This document shows positions 6,329 to 14,439 of a DNA stretch of 15,761 nt, one piece after another. Under the pieces are notes generated by a model that ran no database searches, was not told where the DNA came from, and saw nothing but the letters and a program-made list of their open reading frames with translations. The stretch is from positions 10,045-25,805 of the forward strand of contig JAUNRD010000002.1 in the NCBI GenBank assembly GCA_030535815.1. The letters are read 5' to 3'. Position numbers and translations under genes: made by a program. The DNA is from Clostridia bacterium. GTDB taxonomy: Bacteria > Bacillota > Clostridia > CAKSNL01 > HGM11501. The first letter of the stretch is position 1. Each line of letters begins with the position of its first letter.

Positions 6329-7741
6329 TTAAAATGCAAGTCTCTCTTCAATATAGGACTTAACCTGATCAATGGGAATGCGGATCTGCTCCATTGTGTC
6401 GCGGTCACGAAGTGTTACGCAGTTATCTGCGGGAGTGTTTTCGTCACCAACTGTCTGGAAGTCAACTGTGATGCAGAAGGGAGTGCCGATTTCGTCCTGT
6501 CTTCTGTAACGCTTACCGATAGAACCTGCTTCGTCATATTCGCACATAAAGTATTTGGAAAGTTCGGAATATACTTCTTCAGCTTTTTCGCCGAGCTTCT
6601 TTGAAAGGGGTAAAACTGCTGCCTTGATGGGAGCAAGAGCGGGGTGGAAGTGAAGAACTGTTCTTACATCGCCCTCTGCAATTTCCTCTTCGTCATAAGC
6701 TTCAACCAAAAATGCGAGAACTACACGGTCAGCACCTAAGGAGGGCTCAACAACGTAGGGTGTGTACTTTTCGTTTGTCATAGGATCCATATAAGTAAGC
6801 TCTTCGCCGGAGTGATTGGTGTGCTGTGTTAAGTCAAAATCTGTTCTGTCAGCAATACCCCAAAGCTCACCCCAGCCGAAGGGGAACATAAACTCGATGT
6901 CTGTTGTAGCCTTGGAATAGTGAGAAAGCTCTTCGGGGCTGTGATCGCGGAACTTTAAGCTGTCTTCGCGCATACCGAGAGAGAAGAGCCAGTTCTTGCA
7001 GTAATCTTTCCAGTAGTGGAACCAGTCAAGGTCTGTTCCGGGTGCGCAGAAGAACTCAAGCTCCATCTGCTCAAACTCTCTGGTACGGAAAGTAAAGTTA
7101 CCGGGAGTGATTTCGTTACGGAAGGACTTACCAATCTGTGCGATACCGAAGGGTACCTTACGTCTTGTGGTTCTCTGTACGTTCTTGAAGTTTACGAAAA
7201 TACCCTGTGCTGTTTCGGGACGAAGATAAATTTCGTTTTTGGCATCTTCTGTTACGCCCTGGAAGGTCTTGAACATAAGATTGAACTTACGGATATCTGT
7301 GAAGTTGTGTGCTCCGCAGTCGGGGCAGGCAATGTTGTTATCGCGGATAAATTCAAGCATTTTTTCGTTGCTCCATCCGTCAACTACTATAGATTCACCC
7401 TTTTCGTGGCAGAAGTCTTCAATTAACTTATCTGCTCTGAAACGGGACTTACATTCCTTACAGTCCATGAGGGGGTCGGAGAAACCGCCAACGTGACCGG
7501 ATGCAACCCAAACCTGGGGATTCATAAGTATTGCGGCGTCAAGACCCACATTGTACTTTGACTCCTGCACGAATTTTTTCCACCATGCTCTTTTAACGTT
7601 GTTCTTAAGTTCAACGCCTAAAGGACCGTAATCCCAGGTGTTGGAAAGACCGCCGTATATTTCGGAACCGGAATATACAAATCCTCTGCCCTTGCAGAGA
7701 GCAACAACCTTTTCCATGGTTTTCTGTTCATTTTTCATCAT
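6329..7741 (-). CDS. glyQS: Glycyl-tRNA synthetase, single-subunit type
   Basis: A 470-residue class II aminoacyl-tRNA synthetase that charges tRNA-Gly with glycine in the cytoplasm. The start at ATG 7741 (or the adjacent ATG 7738) is supported by AAAGGAAT at 7758-7751. The N-terminal motif-1 region contains GSEIYGGLSNTWDYGPLG (about 25-42). RPETAQG (174-180), the motif-2 segment with FRNE (207-210) and TFRTREFEQME, and motif 3 EPSLGADR (332-339) follow. The C-terminal part from about residue 362 is the anticodon-binding domain (LAPIKAAVLPL). Two CxxC pairs (C94/C97 and C139/C142) probably bind zinc. Length fits the homodimeric bacterial/eukaryotic-like form, not the separate alpha and beta subunits of other bacteria. 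The leader is too short for a glycine T-box. Confidence 0.96.
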   Translation of the reverse strand: MMKNEQKTMEKVVALCKGRGFVYSGSEIYGGLSNTWDYGPLGVELKNNVKRAWWKKFVQESKYNVGLDAAILMNPQVWVASGHVGGFSDPLMDCKECKSRFRADKLIEDFCHEKGESIVVDGWSNEKMLEFIRDNNIACPDCGAHNFTDIRKFNLMFKTFQGVTEDAKNEIYLRPETAQGIFVNFKNVQRTTRRKVPFGIAQIGKSFRNEITPGNFTFRTREFEQMELEFFCAPGTDLDWFHYWKDYCKNWLFSLGMREDSLKFRDHSPEELSHYSKATTDIEFMFPFGWGELWGIADRTDFDLTQHTNHSGEELTYMDPMTNEKYTPYVVEPSLGADRVVLAFLVEAYDEEEIAEGDVRTVLHFHPALAPIKAAVLPLSKKLGEKAEEVYSELSKYFMCEYDEAGSIGKRYRRQDEIGTPFCITVDFQTVGDENTPADNCVTLRDRDTMEQIRIPIDQVKSYIEERLAF

Positions 7742-7763
7742 AATAAATACATTCCTTTCACTT

Positions 7764-7783
7764 TTGCCGCCGGATTGCGGCAA
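7764..7783 (-). other. Hairpin in the glyQS leader
   Basis: TTGCCGC (7783-7777 on the minus strand) pairs with GCGGCAA (7770-7764) around a 6-nt loop. It is GC-rich in an otherwise AT-rich leader and ends just before the glyQS ribosome binding site. It is not followed by a T-run, so it is not a terminator. A translational or mRNA-stability role is possible. Confidence 0.5.
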
Positions 7784-7821
7784 TCGCATAATCTTTTGGT
7801 ATGTTAATTACCAATAATATT

Positions 7822-7849
7822 ATTTTAACAAAATAAGAAGATTTGTCAA
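7822..7849 (-). promoter_or_regulatory. Promoter for glyQS
   Basis: On the minus strand, a consensus -35 TTGACA (7849-7844) and -10 TAAAAT (7827-7822) are separated by 16 bp. Transcription would begin near 7815, leaving a leader of about 75 nt. Confidence 0.72.
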
Positions 7850-7858
7850 GTAATAACC

Positions 7859-7887
7859 TTGATTTTTGTAAATTAGTGTGATATAAT
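7859..7887 (+). promoter_or_regulatory. Promoter for the coiled-coil membrane protein / valS operon
   Basis: The -35 TTGATT (7859-7864) and consensus -10 TATAAT (7882-7887) are separated by 17 bp, with a TG upstream of the -10 (extended type). The leader to ATG 7939 is about 45 nt. It lies back to back with the glyQS promoter, with 9 bp between the two -35 boxes. Confidence 0.78.
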
Positions 7888-7938
7888 CTATTATTATATG
7901 TAAATATTTGTTTATAATTGGAAGGAGAGGAACTTAAA

Positions 7939-8835
7939 ATGTCTGTTCGTTCAAGAAGACAAAAAGTTTTTATGCTGTTTATTGCCGCAATTGTCATAGC
8001 TATACTTGCAGGTGCGGCTGGTTTTGCTACAGGTTATGGATCGGATGCCTCCAAGAGAATTAAACTTCTGGAGGAAAATAAAGCGCTCAGAGAAGAAAAT
8101 GAATCTTTTTCCGGGGTCAAGGCAGATATAGAGGCAACCAATACTCTTACAGCGGAAAACGGAGAACTTAAAACCCAGCTTGAAACTCTTACTGCTGAGA
8201 ATGAAACACTTAAAACCAAGATTGCTGAACTGGAAGAAAATCTTGCTGCAGCAAATGAAGCTCTCAATGTAACAGAACAGGCCCTTACTGAGGCAGAAGC
8301 GGAAGCATCAATGGATGCGGAAGCTAAGCAGTCGAGGTTTATGGACACTCTTACAAAGTGGTTTATAATCGGCATAATCGGTGTCCTTGTTATTATGGGA
8401 ATTATGATGATTCTTGTTCCTAAAAAGGGTAGAAAGTTTGACGACGCGGATGACGAACCCGAAGATGAAAAAGAAGATGAAGAAGCTTACGAGGAAGCAA
8501 AAAGCACCGGGGAAGAAGAACATGTAAGCTATAAAGAAGAACCTGCTCACGATGAAGATGCATACTCCTATGAGACTGAAGCGGAATCTTACAGGAAAGA
8601 AACGGAAGAAAAGAAAGACTTTGTATTTCCTTTTGAAACAGTAACAAAAGAAGAAACTGATGAGAAAACAGAAGAGATTCCTGTAGAAGAAATTAAAGAA
8701 ATTTATAGTGAAGAACCCGAACAGACGGAAATCGTTTTCCCCGAAGAAGAGGAAAAAAGAGATGCATCAGCCGACTTTGTTCCGGATTCTCTTGAGGAGC
8801 TTATGCGAGAAAGCATAAAGAGGAGCGAGCAATGA
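7939..8835 (+). CDS. Coiled-coil membrane protein with acidic cytoplasmic tail (unknown function)
   Basis: A 298-residue protein; ATG 7939 follows AAGGAGAGG at 7922-7930. I do not recognise a named family. Visible parts: a basic N-terminus (RSRR), a first membrane helix (about 10-31), and a long coiled coil (about 38-125) with heptad-like LEENKALREEN, LTAENGELKTQLETL and similar repeats. A second membrane helix (about 141-160) follows, then KKGRK and a strongly acidic low-complexity tail of about 130 residues. The tail ends in a short amphipathic segment, DSLEELMRESIKR (283-295). Charges predict N-terminus and tail inside, coiled coil outside. The layout suggests an envelope scaffold or division-linked protein, but that is inference. 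It heads the transcript with the 58-residue protein (4-nt overlap) and valS. Confidence 0.82.
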   Translation: MSVRSRRQKVFMLFIAAIVIAILAGAAGFATGYGSDASKRIKLLEENKALREENESFSGVKADIEATNTLTAENGELKTQLETLTAENETLKTKIAELEENLAAANEALNVTEQALTEAEAEASMDAEAKQSRFMDTLTKWFIIGIIGVLVIMGIMMILVPKKGRKFDDADDEPEDEKEDEEAYEEAKSTGEEEHVSYKEEPAHDEDAYSYETEAESYRKETEEKKDFVFPFETVTKEETDEKTEEIPVEEIKEIYSEEPEQTEIVFPEEEEKRDASADFVPDSLEELMRESIKRSEQ

Positions 8836-9008
8836 CAGAGCGTATAATATCAACCGTTCTCTTTTTAATAGGCGGTGTCGTCTGCTATGGTGCGGGGAAA
8901 ATTGCACCCCTTATTTTTAAGGAAAAGGTAACTGATGAAAAAATACTTAATGTAAAAATAACAGGATATATAGTGGTTTTGATTGCACTTTTTATCCTGT
9001 TCGTGTAG
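8832..9008 (+). CDS. Small membrane protein, 58 residues (unknown function)
   Basis: The start ATG 8832 overlaps the previous stop (ATGA 8832-8835), with GAGGAG at about 8818-8823 as ribosome binding site; the stop is TAG 9006-9008. It encodes two hydrophobic helices (about residues 5-20 and 44-58), separated by a charged loop (KEKVTDEKILNVK). Both the ATGA overlap and the 15-nt gap to valS support real translation within the operon. It probably sits in the membrane together with the preceding coiled-coil protein. No family recognised. Confidence 0.72.
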   Translation: MTERIISTVLFLIGGVVCYGAGKIAPLIFKEKVTDEKILNVKITGYIVVLIALFILFV

Positions 9009-9023
9009 AAAGGACATAAGGAA

Positions 9024-11717
9024 ATGATAGAACTTGAAAAGAATTATAACCCGGCCAAGTCCGAGGAAAAGCTTTATAAAAGATGGGAGGAAAGAGGCTA
9101 TTTCCACGCAGAAGCAGACCCTGATAAAAAGCCTTATACAATAGTTATTCCTCCTCCCAACGTAACAGGTCAGCTTCATATGGGTCACGCTTTTGACGAA
9201 ACACTTCAGGATATACTTATCCGCTTCAAGAGAATGCAGGGCTATTCTGCTCTCTGGGTTCCCGGAACAGACCATGCGGGTATTGCAACACAGATAAAGG
9301 TTGAGGCGGAGCTTCGTACAAAGGAAGGCCTTACAAGATATGATCTCGGAAGAGAAAAATTCCTTGAGAGAGAATGGGACTGGAAGGAAAAATACGGAAG
9401 CCGTATTATAAGCCAGCTTAAGAAAATCGGATGCTCCTGCGACTGGGACAGAGAACGCTTCACAATGGATGAAGGCTGCTCCAAGGCAGTAAGAGAGGTT
9501 TTTGTAAACCTTTATAACAAGGGACTTATATACAGAGGCCCCAGAATCATCAACTGGTGCCCCAACTGTATCACAGCCCTTTCAAACGAAGAGGTTGAGC
9601 ACGCTGAGCACGCAGGTAATTTCTGGCACATAAAGTATCAGATTAAGGGAACCGACGACTATGTTGTTATCGCAACAACAAGACCTGAAACCCTTTTCGG
9701 AGATACAGCAGTTGCAGTAAATCCCGAGGATGAAAGATATAAGGATATAGTAGGAAAGACGCTTCTTCTTCCTCTTACCGACAGAGAAATTCCCGTTATT
9801 GCGGATGAATATGTTGATAAGGAGTTTGGAACAGGCTGTGTTAAGATTACGCCTGCTCACGACCCCAACGACTTTGAAGTAGGAAAACGTCACGACCTTG
9901 AAATCATAAAGGTTATGAACGACGATGCCACAATGAACTCATATGCAGGAAAATATGAGGGAATGGATCGCTATGAATGCCGTAAGGCTATGATAAAAGA
10001 CCTTACAGATATGGGACTTCTTGTTAAGACAGAAGAGCATTCTCATAACGTAGGTCAGTGCTACCGCTGCGGAACAACGATCGAGCCCATCGTATCCGAT
10101 CAGTGGTTTGTTAAGATGCAGCCCCTTGCGGAAGCTGCTATCAAAGCTGTAGACAGCAAGGAAACAGAATTTGTTCCCGACCGTTTTTCAAAGACATATA
10201 TGAACTGGATGGAAAACGTATACGACTGGTGTATTTCACGTCAGCTCTGGTGGGGACACAGAATTCCCGCATTCTATTGCGATTCCTGCGGCGAGATGAC
10301 AGTATCTAAAGAAGACATCACGGTATGTCCCAAGTGCGGAAAGCCCGTACGTCAGGAAGAGGACGTTCTTGATACCTGGTTCTCTTCTGCACTCTGGCCC
10401 TTCTCAACATTAGGATGGCCCGAAAAGACAAAGGATCTTGATTATTTCTACCCCACAAGCACTTTGGTAACAGGCTATGACATTATTTTCTTCTGGGTAT
10501 CCAGAATGATATTCTCCGCTTGCGAGCATACGGGAAAAGCACCCTTTAAGCACGTATTTATCCACGGCCTTGTTCGTGATGGTAACGGCGAAAAAATGTC
10601 AAAATCAAAAGGAAACGGCGTTGACCCCCTTCAGATTATTGATATGTACGGCGCGGACGCATTAAGATTTACTCTTGTAACAGGCGTTGCACCCGGTAAC
10701 GATATGAGATTCCCCGTAACCTATGATCCTCCTGTTGAAAAGGGCAAAAATCCCAATCCTGAGGTAAACAAGATTGTAGGCGCTCCCGGAGTTGAGGCAA
10801 GCCGTAACTTTGCAAACAAGCTGTGGAACGCTGCCCGTTTCGTACTTATGAATCTTGAAACAGATGACTACACTCTTCCTTCCGAAGATGAACTTTGCGC
10901 AGAGGATAAGTGGATCGTAAGCCGTCTTAACACTCTTATCGGCGAAGTTACAAGAAGCCTTGAAAAGTTTGATATCGGTATTGCGATTTCCGCAATTTAC
11001 AGCTTTGTATGGGACTGGTACTGCGACTGGTATATTGAGCTTGTAAAGCCCAGACTTTACAATAAGGATAATCCCACAAAGCTTGCCGCACAGAGAACAC
11101 TTGCTTATGTATTGATTAATGCATTAAAGCTTTTACATCCCGTTATGCCCTTCGTAACAGAAGAAATTTACACCGCGCTTTACGGTGAGGATGAAAGCAT
11201 TATGGTATCTAAATGGCCCGAATATTCCGATAAGCTCACCTTCAGCGAAGACTTTGCGGAGACCGAGCTTGTTATTGGTGCAATTCGTGCTGCAAGAAAC
11301 CTTCGTACTGAAATGAACGTTCCTCCTTCAAAGAAGGCAAAGCTCATCATAGTTTCAGAAAACGATGTACCTTTCAGAAAGGGACAGGCTTTCTTTGAAA
11401 AGCTTGCATCCGCATCTGAGGTTGAGTATTTAAATAGCGAAGAGGGAATAACCGGTAACACAGTAAGCCAGGTAACAGAGGGTGCTAAAATTATCATTCC
11501 TCTTGACGAGCTTGTTGACAGAGAAAAGGAACTCGAACGCTTAAACGGCGAAAAGGAAAGACTTCTTTCCGAAATTGCCCGTGTCGAAAAGCTTCTTTCA
11601 AATCAGGGCTATATTGCAAAGGCTCCCGCCGCTTTGGTTGAAAAGGAAAGAGCAAAGGGCGAAAGCTTTAAGAAGATGCTTTCCGACGTTGAAGAGAGCA
11701 TAAAGAAATATCAGTAA
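9024..11717 (+). CDS. valS: Valyl-tRNA synthetase
   Basis: An 897-residue class I aminoacyl-tRNA synthetase that attaches valine to tRNA-Val and hydrolyses mischarged threonine. AAAGGA (9009-9014) lies 9 nt before ATG 9024. Visible motifs: PPPNVTGQLHMGH with HMGH at 52-55 (the HIGH signature), the CP1 editing domain region with TTRPETLFGDTAVAV, GEKMSKSKGNG with KMSKS at 524-528, and a second cysteine cluster CDSCGEM...CPKCGKP. ASRNFANKLWNAARF opens the anticodon-binding domain, and the C-terminal coiled-coil arm starts at about residue 828. About 22 extra residues lie between the DMRF motif and VEASRNF (see findings). It is the last gene of its transcript, 15 nt after the small membrane protein; no T-box precedes it. 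Confidence 0.97.
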   Translation: MIELEKNYNPAKSEEKLYKRWEERGYFHAEADPDKKPYTIVIPPPNVTGQLHMGHAFDETLQDILIRFKRMQGYSALWVPGTDHAGIATQIKVEAELRTKEGLTRYDLGREKFLEREWDWKEKYGSRIISQLKKIGCSCDWDRERFTMDEGCSKAVREVFVNLYNKGLIYRGPRIINWCPNCITALSNEEVEHAEHAGNFWHIKYQIKGTDDYVVIATTRPETLFGDTAVAVNPEDERYKDIVGKTLLLPLTDREIPVIADEYVDKEFGTGCVKITPAHDPNDFEVGKRHDLEIIKVMNDDATMNSYAGKYEGMDRYECRKAMIKDLTDMGLLVKTEEHSHNVGQCYRCGTTIEPIVSDQWFVKMQPLAEAAIKAVDSKETEFVPDRFSKTYMNWMENVYDWCISRQLWWGHRIPAFYCDSCGEMTVSKEDITVCPKCGKPVRQEEDVLDTWFSSALWPFSTLGWPEKTKDLDYFYPTSTLVTGYDIIFFWVSRMIFSACEHTGKAPFKHVFIHGLVRDGNGEKMSKSKGNGVDPLQIIDMYGADALRFTLVTGVAPGNDMRFPVTYDPPVEKGKNPNPEVNKIVGAPGVEASRNFANKLWNAARFVLMNLETDDYTLPSEDELCAEDKWIVSRLNTLIGEVTRSLEKFDIGIAISAIYSFVWDWYCDWYIELVKPRLYNKDNPTKLAAQRTLAYVLINALKLLHPVMPFVTEEIYTALYGEDESIMVSKWPEYSDKLTFSEDFAETELVIGAIRAARNLRTEMNVPPSKKAKLIIVSENDVPFRKGQAFFEKLASASEVEYLNSEEGITGNTVSQVTEGAKIIIPLDELVDREKELERLNGEKERLLSEIARVEKLLSNQGYIAKAPAALVEKERAKGESFKKMLSDVEESIKKYQ

Positions 11718-11718
11718 T

Positions 11719-11752
11719 AAAAATCGGGCTTTCTTTTGAAAGCCCGATTTTT
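11719..11752 (+). terminator. Strong intrinsic terminator after valS
   Basis: A perfect 15-bp stem, 11719-11733 with 11738-11752, has a TTTT loop and ends in five T. The core is ATCGGGCTTTC. It starts one base after the valS stop and only about 15 nt separate it from folC, leaving little room for a promoter. The downstream genes may depend on read-through or on a promoter inside valS. Confidence 0.92.
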
Positions 11753-11767
11753 GAAGGGAAGATTAAA

Positions 11768-13006
11768 ATGAATAAAAACGAAGCACTTTCTTTCATTCAC
11801 GGCACTCTTAAATTCGGCTCCGTTTTAGGACTGGATTCAATAAAAAATCTTATGGGATTCCTTGATAATCCTCAAAAGGGAATGAAATTCATTCACGTTG
11901 CAGGCACAAACGGCAAAGGCTCGGTATGCTCCATGCTTTCGGAAATGCTTATAAGTGCGGGCTATAATACGGGGCTTTATACTTCGCCCGCCCTTGTAAA
12001 CTTCAACGAAAGAATCCGCCTTAACGGAAAGGAAATTTCGGATTCAGACCTTGCGCTTTGCACCGAAAAGGTAAAAGAAGCCTGCGAAAAAATGGAAAAG
12101 GACGGCCTTTCCCACCCCACCGAATTTGAAATAGTAACAGCCATCGCCTTTTTGTACTACAAAATGAAAAAGGCAGATATAGTGGTGCTTGAGGTTGGTA
12201 TGGGCGGAAGGCTTGATGCCACAAACATAATAGAAAATCCCCTTGTTACGGTAATTACATCTATAAGTCTTGACCATACGGACAGATTAGGCAGCACGAT
12301 AGCGGAAATTGCAGGTGAAAAGTGCGGAATAATAAAAAAAGGTGCCATCACCGTTACAAGCGCATATCAGAATCCCGAAGCACTTTCCGTCATAGAAAAA
12401 ACGGCAGAAAACTTAATCATTGCAAAAAAGCCGCATCTTAAGGATGAAACCCTATCGGGACTTACATTTGACTATGCAAATATGGAAAGCCTGTTTTTGT
12501 CACTTACGGGAATCCATCAGCTTGAAAACGTATCAATTGCAATCGCTGTTGCAAAGGTGATAGGGCTTTTTGATGAGGATATAAGAAAAGGTCTTAAAAA
12601 TGTCACACATCCTGCCAGAATGGAAGTAATAAGGGAAAATCCCCCCGTAATTCTTGACGGGGCGCACAATCCGTCGGCTATGGGGCATCTTAAGGAAAAT
12701 GTGAAAAAATTCCTTAAAGGCTACAAAAAAACGCTGATAATAGGAATGCTCCGGGATAAAGACTATGAAAAGTGTGCATCTTTAATCGGATGCGAATTTG
12801 ACAGAATAATAACCGTTGATGTGCCGGGTGCAAGAGCGCTTCCGAAAGAAGAACTTGCCGAGGTCATGAAAAAATACTGTAATGATGTAACAAGCATGGA
12901 ATTAAAGGATGCTGCATCCAAAATCGATGAAAGCGGTGCTTTCGTAATTGCAGGCTCACTCTATATGGCAGGAGAATTTAAGGAAAAATACCAACATCTT
13001 ATATAA
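11768..13006 (+). CDS. folC: Folylpolyglutamate synthase / dihydrofolate synthase
   Basis: A 412-residue ATP-dependent Mur-ligase-family enzyme that adds glutamate to dihydropteroate and/or folates. AAGGGAAG upstream of ATG 11768 is the ribosome binding site. The P-loop is GTNGKGS (46-52). FNERIRLNG (79-87) is the family signature, EVGMGGRLDATN is at 142-153, SLDHTDRLG (167-175) carries metal/ATP contacts, AGEKCGIIK includes the probable carbamylated lysine K185, and DGAHNP (297-302) is in the C-terminal domain. Length is slightly below the usual 420-440 residues, but all core motifs are present. valS-folC adjacency is common in Firmicutes. The 17-nt gap to the next gene contains that gene's strong Shine-Dalgarno, so the following three genes are probably co-transcribed. 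Confidence 0.95.
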   Translation: MNKNEALSFIHGTLKFGSVLGLDSIKNLMGFLDNPQKGMKFIHVAGTNGKGSVCSMLSEMLISAGYNTGLYTSPALVNFNERIRLNGKEISDSDLALCTEKVKEACEKMEKDGLSHPTEFEIVTAIAFLYYKMKKADIVVLEVGMGGRLDATNIIENPLVTVITSISLDHTDRLGSTIAEIAGEKCGIIKKGAITVTSAYQNPEALSVIEKTAENLIIAKKPHLKDETLSGLTFDYANMESLFLSLTGIHQLENVSIAIAVAKVIGLFDEDIRKGLKNVTHPARMEVIRENPPVILDGAHNPSAMGHLKENVKKFLKGYKKTLIIGMLRDKDYEKCASLIGCEFDRIITVDVPGARALPKEELAEVMKKYCNDVTSMELKDAASKIDESGAFVIAGSLYMAGEFKEKYQHLI

Positions 13007-13023
13007 TAAAGGAGGGGTTTACG

Positions 13024-13728
13024 GTGACGGGATTTTTAAAAAAGGCTTTGTTTCCGGATAAGGATGCAAATGTTTTTATAACGTCGGCAGAGCTAGATGG
13101 CGCCGTAAAGCCCTTTTTGCCGGAAAAGCTTGCCGAAGGGATAAGGCATCACGCCGATCTTACAATCTGCCATCTTGGCGGGCAAAGATTTGTAACAGCT
13201 TTGGGCACCGGGGAATATTATAAAGAAAGAATAAAAGATGCCGATATAAAAGAAGGGCTTACGGAAGTTAAAAGCCCCTATCCGCATGATGCGGCATACT
13301 GTGCGGCGGTTTTTGGAAAATTTGCCGTGGCAAACGAAAAAATAACGGACCCTTATCTGCTTTCGGTATTAAAGGAAGAATTTACCTTTATAAATGTATC
13401 CCAGGGCTATGCGAAATGCAATATATGCCCCATCAGGGAAAATGCGGTAATCACCGAAGATGCGGGAATTTATAAAAAGCTTTCTGATTATATGGATGTG
13501 CTTTTGATAGGAAAGGGAGATATTTCTCTTCCTCCTTATGAATACGGATTTTTCGGAGGAAGCACGGGAATGATAGGTAAGGATAAGCTGTTTATAAACG
13601 GAAGCTTGAAAACTCACCGTGATGCGGATAAAATTTATGCTTTTTTAGAAAAATATTCTGTAAAAGCAATTGAAAGAGAAGGAAAAATTTCAGACGTGGG
13701 ATCGGTAATAGCCATTTTTCAGGCTTGA
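13024..13728 (+). CDS. Pentein (GME)-fold protein, DUF6873-like
   Basis: A 234-residue protein starting at GTG 13024, with GGAGGGG (13011-13017) 6 nt upstream. Repeated alpha/beta units and segments such as VSQGYAKCNICPI (125-137), YGFFGGSTGMIG (174-185), LKTHRDADKIY (195-205) and the end SDVGSVIAIFQ match what I know of the clostridial DUF6873 family. That family is assigned to the guanidino-group-modifying-enzyme (pentein) fold. The active-site cysteine that arginine deiminase-like members carry near the C-terminus is not visible: the final segment has no Cys. His42/43, Asp45, His50 and the C132-x2-C135 pair are candidate functional residues. Function unknown; position between folC and ytxC suggests housekeeping or sporulation rather than arginine catabolism. 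Confidence 0.62.
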   Translation: MTGFLKKALFPDKDANVFITSAELDGAVKPFLPEKLAEGIRHHADLTICHLGGQRFVTALGTGEYYKERIKDADIKEGLTEVKSPYPHDAAYCAAVFGKFAVANEKITDPYLLSVLKEEFTFINVSQGYAKCNICPIRENAVITEDAGIYKKLSDYMDVLLIGKGDISLPPYEYGFFGGSTGMIGKDKLFINGSLKTHRDADKIYAFLEKYSVKAIEREGKISDVGSVIAIFQA

Positions 13729-13743
13729 GAAAGGAAGTTTTTC

Positions 13744-14424
13744 TTGGCAATAAAAATCACCAATCTTCCAAAGGACGCAAAAAATGCATTGAAAGATATA
13801 ATAAAAAGTGACGGTACGGTTAAAAATGAGAAAGAGGCAATTTATGCCCTTTCTGACTATCTCATTTTATCTGAGGAGCCCTCTGCCATATATGATATAG
13901 CAAAATTTGTAGCAGAAAATGAAAGTGGACTTTCAGATAAAATCGCTAAACGTGCATTTATAAAAATGACAGAGGACGAAGAATTTTCTCTTTTTGAAAG
14001 AAGAAAAGCGCTTATAAAAAGCTTGTCAGACTGTATAAAAGAAACAAATGAACTGAATTTTGAAGGTTTTCTCACCTTCCGCACAGAAAAATATATAAGT
14101 CTTTTATACGGTGCTGTATATAAGGCGGCGGAAGAGGTGCTCCTTGAACGGGAATATAAGGAAATGACTAATCTTTTAAGGGAAGCGCTTAAAGAAACAA
14201 AGTCTGTTATCAGGGAAGCTCACATTTACGGGTGCTTTATTTTTGACGAAAACGGAAAAGAAATAACCTTGGAAAAAGGGGTTTATTTAATAAAGCCTGA
14301 CAGAATGCTTGAAAAGCTTCTCAGTCTGGCACCGGAGCGGATTTATATTCACTATCCGCCGGAGGGAGAAATGCTTTCTGCTATTGAAGAGGTTTTTGCT
14401 CCGAATGTGATTTATATAAACTAA
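13744..14424 (+). CDS. ytxC: YtxC-like sporulation protein
   Basis: A 226-residue protein starting at TTG 13744, preceded by GAAAGGAAG with about 9 nt spacing. The central helical stretch LNFEGFLTFRTEKYISLLYGAV (104-125), then EEVLLEREYKEMTNLLRE, is the hallmark of the YtxC family (a core sporulation-associated family first seen in Bacillus). The C-terminal part (about 160-226) is an alpha/beta unit ending in a short strand, NVIYIN. The protein is somewhat shorter than Bacillus YtxC (about 280 residues). The biochemical role is unknown even in model organisms. Together with the SleB-type hydrolase it supports an endospore-forming host. Confidence 0.78.
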   Translation: MAIKITNLPKDAKNALKDIIKSDGTVKNEKEAIYALSDYLILSEEPSAIYDIAKFVAENESGLSDKIAKRAFIKMTEDEEFSLFERRKALIKSLSDCIKETNELNFEGFLTFRTEKYISLLYGAVYKAAEEVLLEREYKEMTNLLREALKETKSVIREAHIYGCFIFDENGKEITLEKGVYLIKPDRMLEKLLSLAPERIYIHYPPEGEMLSAIEEVFAPNVIYIN

Positions 14425-14439
14425 AGAAAAGGTGAAACT

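Noticed and set aside
7016..7496. Plus-strand open frames inside glyQS
   Set aside because: These are shadows opposite conserved synthetase motifs; no start signals.
7742..7917. T-box or other riboswitch in the glyQS leader
   Set aside because: The leader from the predicted start point is only about 75 nt. It lacks a T-box sequence and an antiterminator/terminator pair; only a 7-bp hairpin is present.
8865..9275. A 136-codon minus-strand frame across the small membrane gene and the start of valS
   Set aside because: It opposes two well-supported genes, and its translation has no recognisable motifs and no good ribosome binding site.
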